Origin: an uncultured Bacteroidales bacterium
Lineage (GTDB): Bacteria > Bacteroidota > Bacteroidia > Bacteroidales > UBA932
Reading direction: 5' to 3'
DNA length: 8,623 nt
Assembly (NCBI GenBank): GCA_946408295.1
Contig: CAMJRT010000040.1
Location: 1 to 8,623 of the forward strand
A program made the position numbers and the translations under genes. Below, piece by piece: positions 6,152 through 8,623 of the stretch. The notes beneath the pieces were generated by a model that saw nothing but the letters and a program-made list of their open reading frames with translations, did no database searches and was not told the DNA's origin. Within the stretch, counting starts at the first letter, position 1, and each line of letters opens with the position of its first letter.

Positions 6152-8623
6152 ATGAAAACACGTATCTTTTTCGTACTTGCGGCAATCGGATTGCTGGCAA
6201 GTTGTGCCAAGGAACAAGCCATTCAGAATGAAAATGTTCTTCCCGACGGGCAGGGAACCCCGGCCGGCGTGACGACGCTGACAGTCGGCCTGACCGAACC
6301 GGAAGCGCTCGCTCCCCAGAACACCAAGACCCATATGGATATCGTCGTGATGGAGGGAAAACACAAAGTGTATTGGTCCAACGGCGACCAAATCGCGGTC
6401 AACGGCGTTTCTTCCGAGCCTCTTTCCGAGATTCCGGAATACAGCCAGACGGCAGATTTCAATTTCGACGCCGTGCTTTCTACACCGTATAGCATTGTCT
6501 ATCCCGCAAGCATCTATGCAGATGCGACGCATGTCGCATTGCCCGCGATCCAGGATTATCGCGCCGGCGGCTTCGCGGAAGGGATGTACCCGATGGCGGG
6601 TTATTCAGCCGACGGACAAGGCATCACGCTGGGTTACCCCTGCGCGATGGTGAAGATTTCCGTCCTGCGCGCCGCTGCCGATGCGGATGAGGACAACCTC
6701 ATTGCCGTGCGCTTCAAAGGTCGCAACGACGAGCAGGTCTGTGGTTCTTTCGCCATTGACTATGAAACCGCCACGCTGACCGGCACTTCTACGGCGGCCG
6801 CCGACAAGGAAGTCCGGGTCATCAAGACGATGGAGACTTCGACGGCGAGCGCCTGCGTCTATTATGTCGTCGTGCCCGCCGGGACATACAGCAACGGTTT
6901 CGATATCATCGTTCAGGATATTAACGGTCATATCATGACCCAGTCCAAGACGGAGCCGGTGACCTTAGCGGCGGGACATCTGTATGCGATGCCCGAGTTC
7001 GCCTTCGTGCCCACCGCCACCGAACTGGGCGTCGAGATTGCCAGCGCCCAGGATCTGATTCAATTCGCCACGGACTACAACAATAAGGTGTACGACTATC
7101 TTGGCGACGCCCTCGTGGTCAGCCTGACCACCGACATCACCTTTGACGCCGAGTCTTCCGCCGCCTATGAGGCCACGACCGGTATCGGCAATGTGATTTC
7201 AACGGATGTGACCAATTATTTCCACGGCGTGTTCAATGGCCGGAACCATACGATTTCCGGCTATACCGGCAGCGTTCCTTTGTTTGCTTATTCCGGATCG
7301 TCGGGTATCATTGAAAATATCATCCTTGCCGCGGATTGTGACAAAGTGATCACTGCGGACAACGCAAATGATTTGTTCGGGGCTTTTGTCGGTTATCACA
7401 AAGGTCTTCTCCAGAACTGTGTAAGCCACGCAGACCTCACTTTTTCCAATATTGCGAATAACGGCCATTTCTATGGCGGTCTGGTGGGCAGGAATCACGG
7501 CGGCCGCATCGTCGACTGTACGATGAACGGAGATGTCGTCTGCCCGGCAAGCGGCGTCTCGATTTCGACTGCCGCCAACCAGGCGGGTATCGGTGGCATT
7601 GCCGGACGCGCCAATGGCGCTTGCTTGATTGACGGTTGCGCTTTCAATGGCAATCTGACCGTCAGCGACGGGACTCAGTATGGAGGCATTACGGGCATCA
7701 AGGGCGTCAACTTCTTCATCGGCGGTATCGTCGGGCATCATCAGGAAGGTGTCGTTTCCAATTGTACAACCCAGGCCGGGAAGGCCATTGACGTCCGGGG
7801 AACATTCAATGCCTATACGGGCGGTATCGTAGGCTGGATAGAACAGAAGGAAACGGTGGCGGCCCTGGATGGTTGTACCAACAATATGACCGTCACCTTC
7901 GCTTCCAACGGAGCCAGGGGCGTCATCACGCCGACTGCGTTGGGAGGCATTGTCTCTTATGGACAGGGAGCCGCTGTCAGCAACTGTGTCAACAATGGCG
8001 CGGTCTCTACCAACTGCGATGCCAACCTTCTGTATGCGGGCGGTATCGCGGCGCTGGGAGACAACAGCACGTTCTCCTCCTGCCGCAACACGGCCGGCGT
8101 GACCCATACCAATGTCACTGCGGCCGCCCAGACAGCCCGTTATCTGGCTATGGGCGGAATTGTCGGCATCTTCACAGCAAACGAAGGTTCCGAATCCGGC
8201 ACTGTCTCTTCCTGCCGAAACTCCGGCAAGATTCTATGCAATCAGTTGGGAACTTCTACCAATACGACCGTAGATATGGCCGGTATTGTCGGAAAAGCCG
8301 ATGTACCGGTGTCGATTACCGGATCTAAAAACCTCAAAGATGGCGTCGTCCAGGCGATTGACGTTACCGGCAAGACCGCCTTTGCAAGAACGGCGATGGG
8401 CGGTGTCGTAGGGTATGCCAACAAGGCCGGCAGCGTCATTCGGGGCTGCTCCAATGCGGCTAAAATCTATTGCCAATATACGCAGGGCGGCACCAATAAC
8501 CGTCCTACTTATATGGGCGGTATCGCCGGTTTTATGGGGGTAGCCAATAAAAGCGGATGTACCGGACGCGCCGGACTGGAAATTGACGACTGCCACAGTT
8601 CGGGATGCGTACAGAACCAGAAT
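6152..8623 (+). CDS. Fimbrillin-like / GLUG-repeat lipoprotein (3' end outside window)
   Basis: ATG 6152 opens a frame with no stop up to the window end (824 codons). The N-terminus is a lipoprotein signal (MKTRIF, hydrophobic core, LASC with Cys18), with Lys-Glu soon after the Cys, suggesting outer-membrane and probably surface display. Residues about 25-287 look like a fimbrillin or Mfa-like domain: a KTHMD stretch, then VYWSNGDQIAVNG (W75, G78-D79), YPASIY, YPMAGY near 147 and a closing AAGHLYAMPEF. From about residue 293 there is a beta-helix cap (SAQDLIQFA, GDALVV, TDITF, GVFNGRNHTI) matching the cap of gene 3. GLUG-type repeats then run from about residue 408 to the edge (YGGLVGR, IGGIAGR, IGGIVGH, TGGIVGW, MGGIVGI, MGGVVGY, MGGIAGF). 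A structural or adhesive role is likely; no catalytic motif is seen so far. Whether it ends with repeats, as gene 1 does, or continues into another domain lies beyond the window. The purine-rich AGAAGAA at 6129-6135 is too far upstream to be a clear ribosome site. Confidence 0.9.
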   Translation, partial: MKTRIFFVLAAIGLLASCAKEQAIQNENVLPDGQGTPAGVTTLTVGLTEPEALAPQNTKTHMDIVVMEGKHKVYWSNGDQIAVNGVSSEPLSEIPEYSQTADFNFDAVLSTPYSIVYPASIYADATHVALPAIQDYRAGGFAEGMYPMAGYSADGQGITLGYPCAMVKISVLRAAADADEDNLIAVRFKGRNDEQVCGSFAIDYETATLTGTSTAAADKEVRVIKTMETSTASACVYYVVVPAGTYSNGFDIIVQDINGHIMTQSKTEPVTLAAGHLYAMPEFAFVPTATELGVEIASAQDLIQFATDYNNKVYDYLGDALVVSLTTDITFDAESSAAYEATTGIGNVISTDVTNYFHGVFNGRNHTISGYTGSVPLFAYSGSSGIIENIILAADCDKVITADNANDLFGAFVGYHKGLLQNCVSHADLTFSNIANNGHFYGGLVGRNHGGRIVDCTMNGDVVCPASGVSISTAANQAGIGGIAGRANGACLIDGCAFNGNLTVSDGTQYGGITGIKGVNFFIGGIVGHHQEGVVSNCTTQAGKAIDVRGTFNAYTGGIVGWIEQKETVAALDGCTNNMTVTFASNGARGVITPTALGGIVSYGQGAAVSNCVNNGAVSTNCDANLLYAGGIAALGDNSTFSSCRNTAGVTHTNVTAAAQTARYLAMGGIVGIFTANEGSESGTVSSCRNSGKILCNQLGTSTNTTVDMAGIVGKADVPVSITGSKNLKDGVVQAIDVTGKTAFARTAMGGVVGYANKAGSVIRGCSNAAKIYCQYTQGGTNNRPTYMGGIAGFMGVANKSGCTGRAGLEIDDCHSSGCVQNQN
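7373..8623 (+). repeat. Coding tandem repeats, GLUG-type, at least 11 units
   Basis: At least eleven protein-level repeats with the Gly-Gly-Ile/Val-Val/Ala-Gly turn, most followed by a Cys segment (NCVSHADL, DCTMNGDV, GCAFNGNL, NCVNNGAV, SCRNSGKI, GCSNAAKI). At DNA level the turn often reads GGCGGTATCG plus a variable end (near 7731, 7819, 8040 and 8517). Outside that core the units are diverged. The array runs into the right edge. Confidence 0.8.

Noticed and set aside
7199..8107. Minus-strand open frame of 302 codons opposite gene 5
   Set aside because: It is also in codon register with the + strand gene, which has clear repeat structure here. The antisense product has no family signature or start context.
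6152..8623. Target gene of a diversity-generating retroelement, as known for some Bacteroidota fimbrillin-like proteins
   Set aside because: No reverse transcriptase, template repeat or C-type-lectin-like variable region is visible. The repeats are ordinary diverged GLUG-type units.

Overview
The window looks like a stretch of a moderately GC-rich Bacteroidales genome (gut-type Bacteroidota). The indications are lipoprotein signals followed by charged residues of the Bacteroidota surface-export type (Cys-Asn-Lys-Glu-Glu), a fimbrillin-like (Mfa-like) domain, glycine-rich GLUG-type repeat proteins, calcineurin-like phosphoesterases with the N- and C-terminal flanking domains found in Bacteroidetes, and weak or absent Shine-Dalgarno sequences. 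I cannot name a genus or species. All genes are on the + strand and tightly packed (7-nt gap, 4-nt ATGA overlap, 19-nt gap, 2-nt gap), so the region reads as one operon that extends beyond both window edges.

Layout: (1) 2-1315, the C-terminal part of a GLUG-type repeat protein cut by the left edge. (2) 1323-3074, a lipoprotein phosphoesterase (583 aa). (3) 3071-5977, a 968-aa secreted protein that joins a GLUG-type repeat region to a phosphoesterase of the same kind as gene 2. (4) 5997-6149, an unrecognised 50-residue ORF. (5) 6152 to the right edge, a lipoprotein with a fimbrillin-like N-terminal domain and at least 11 GLUG-type repeats, open at the window end after 824 codons.

The main point is modular. 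Genes 1 and 2 carry the repeat part and the enzyme part as two adjacent proteins; gene 3 carries both in one chain. By fusion ('Rosetta stone') logic, the gene 1 and gene 2 products probably act together outside the cell or at its surface, the repeat beta-helix holding or binding something that the phosphoesterase acts on. The substrate is unknown. Gene 5 shares the repeat region and its N-terminal cap with gene 3 but adds a fimbrillin-like module and a lipid anchor. No RNA gene, mobile element, CRISPR array, convincing promoter or terminator was seen. The longest gap between genes is 19 nt, so there is no sizeable non-coding stretch.
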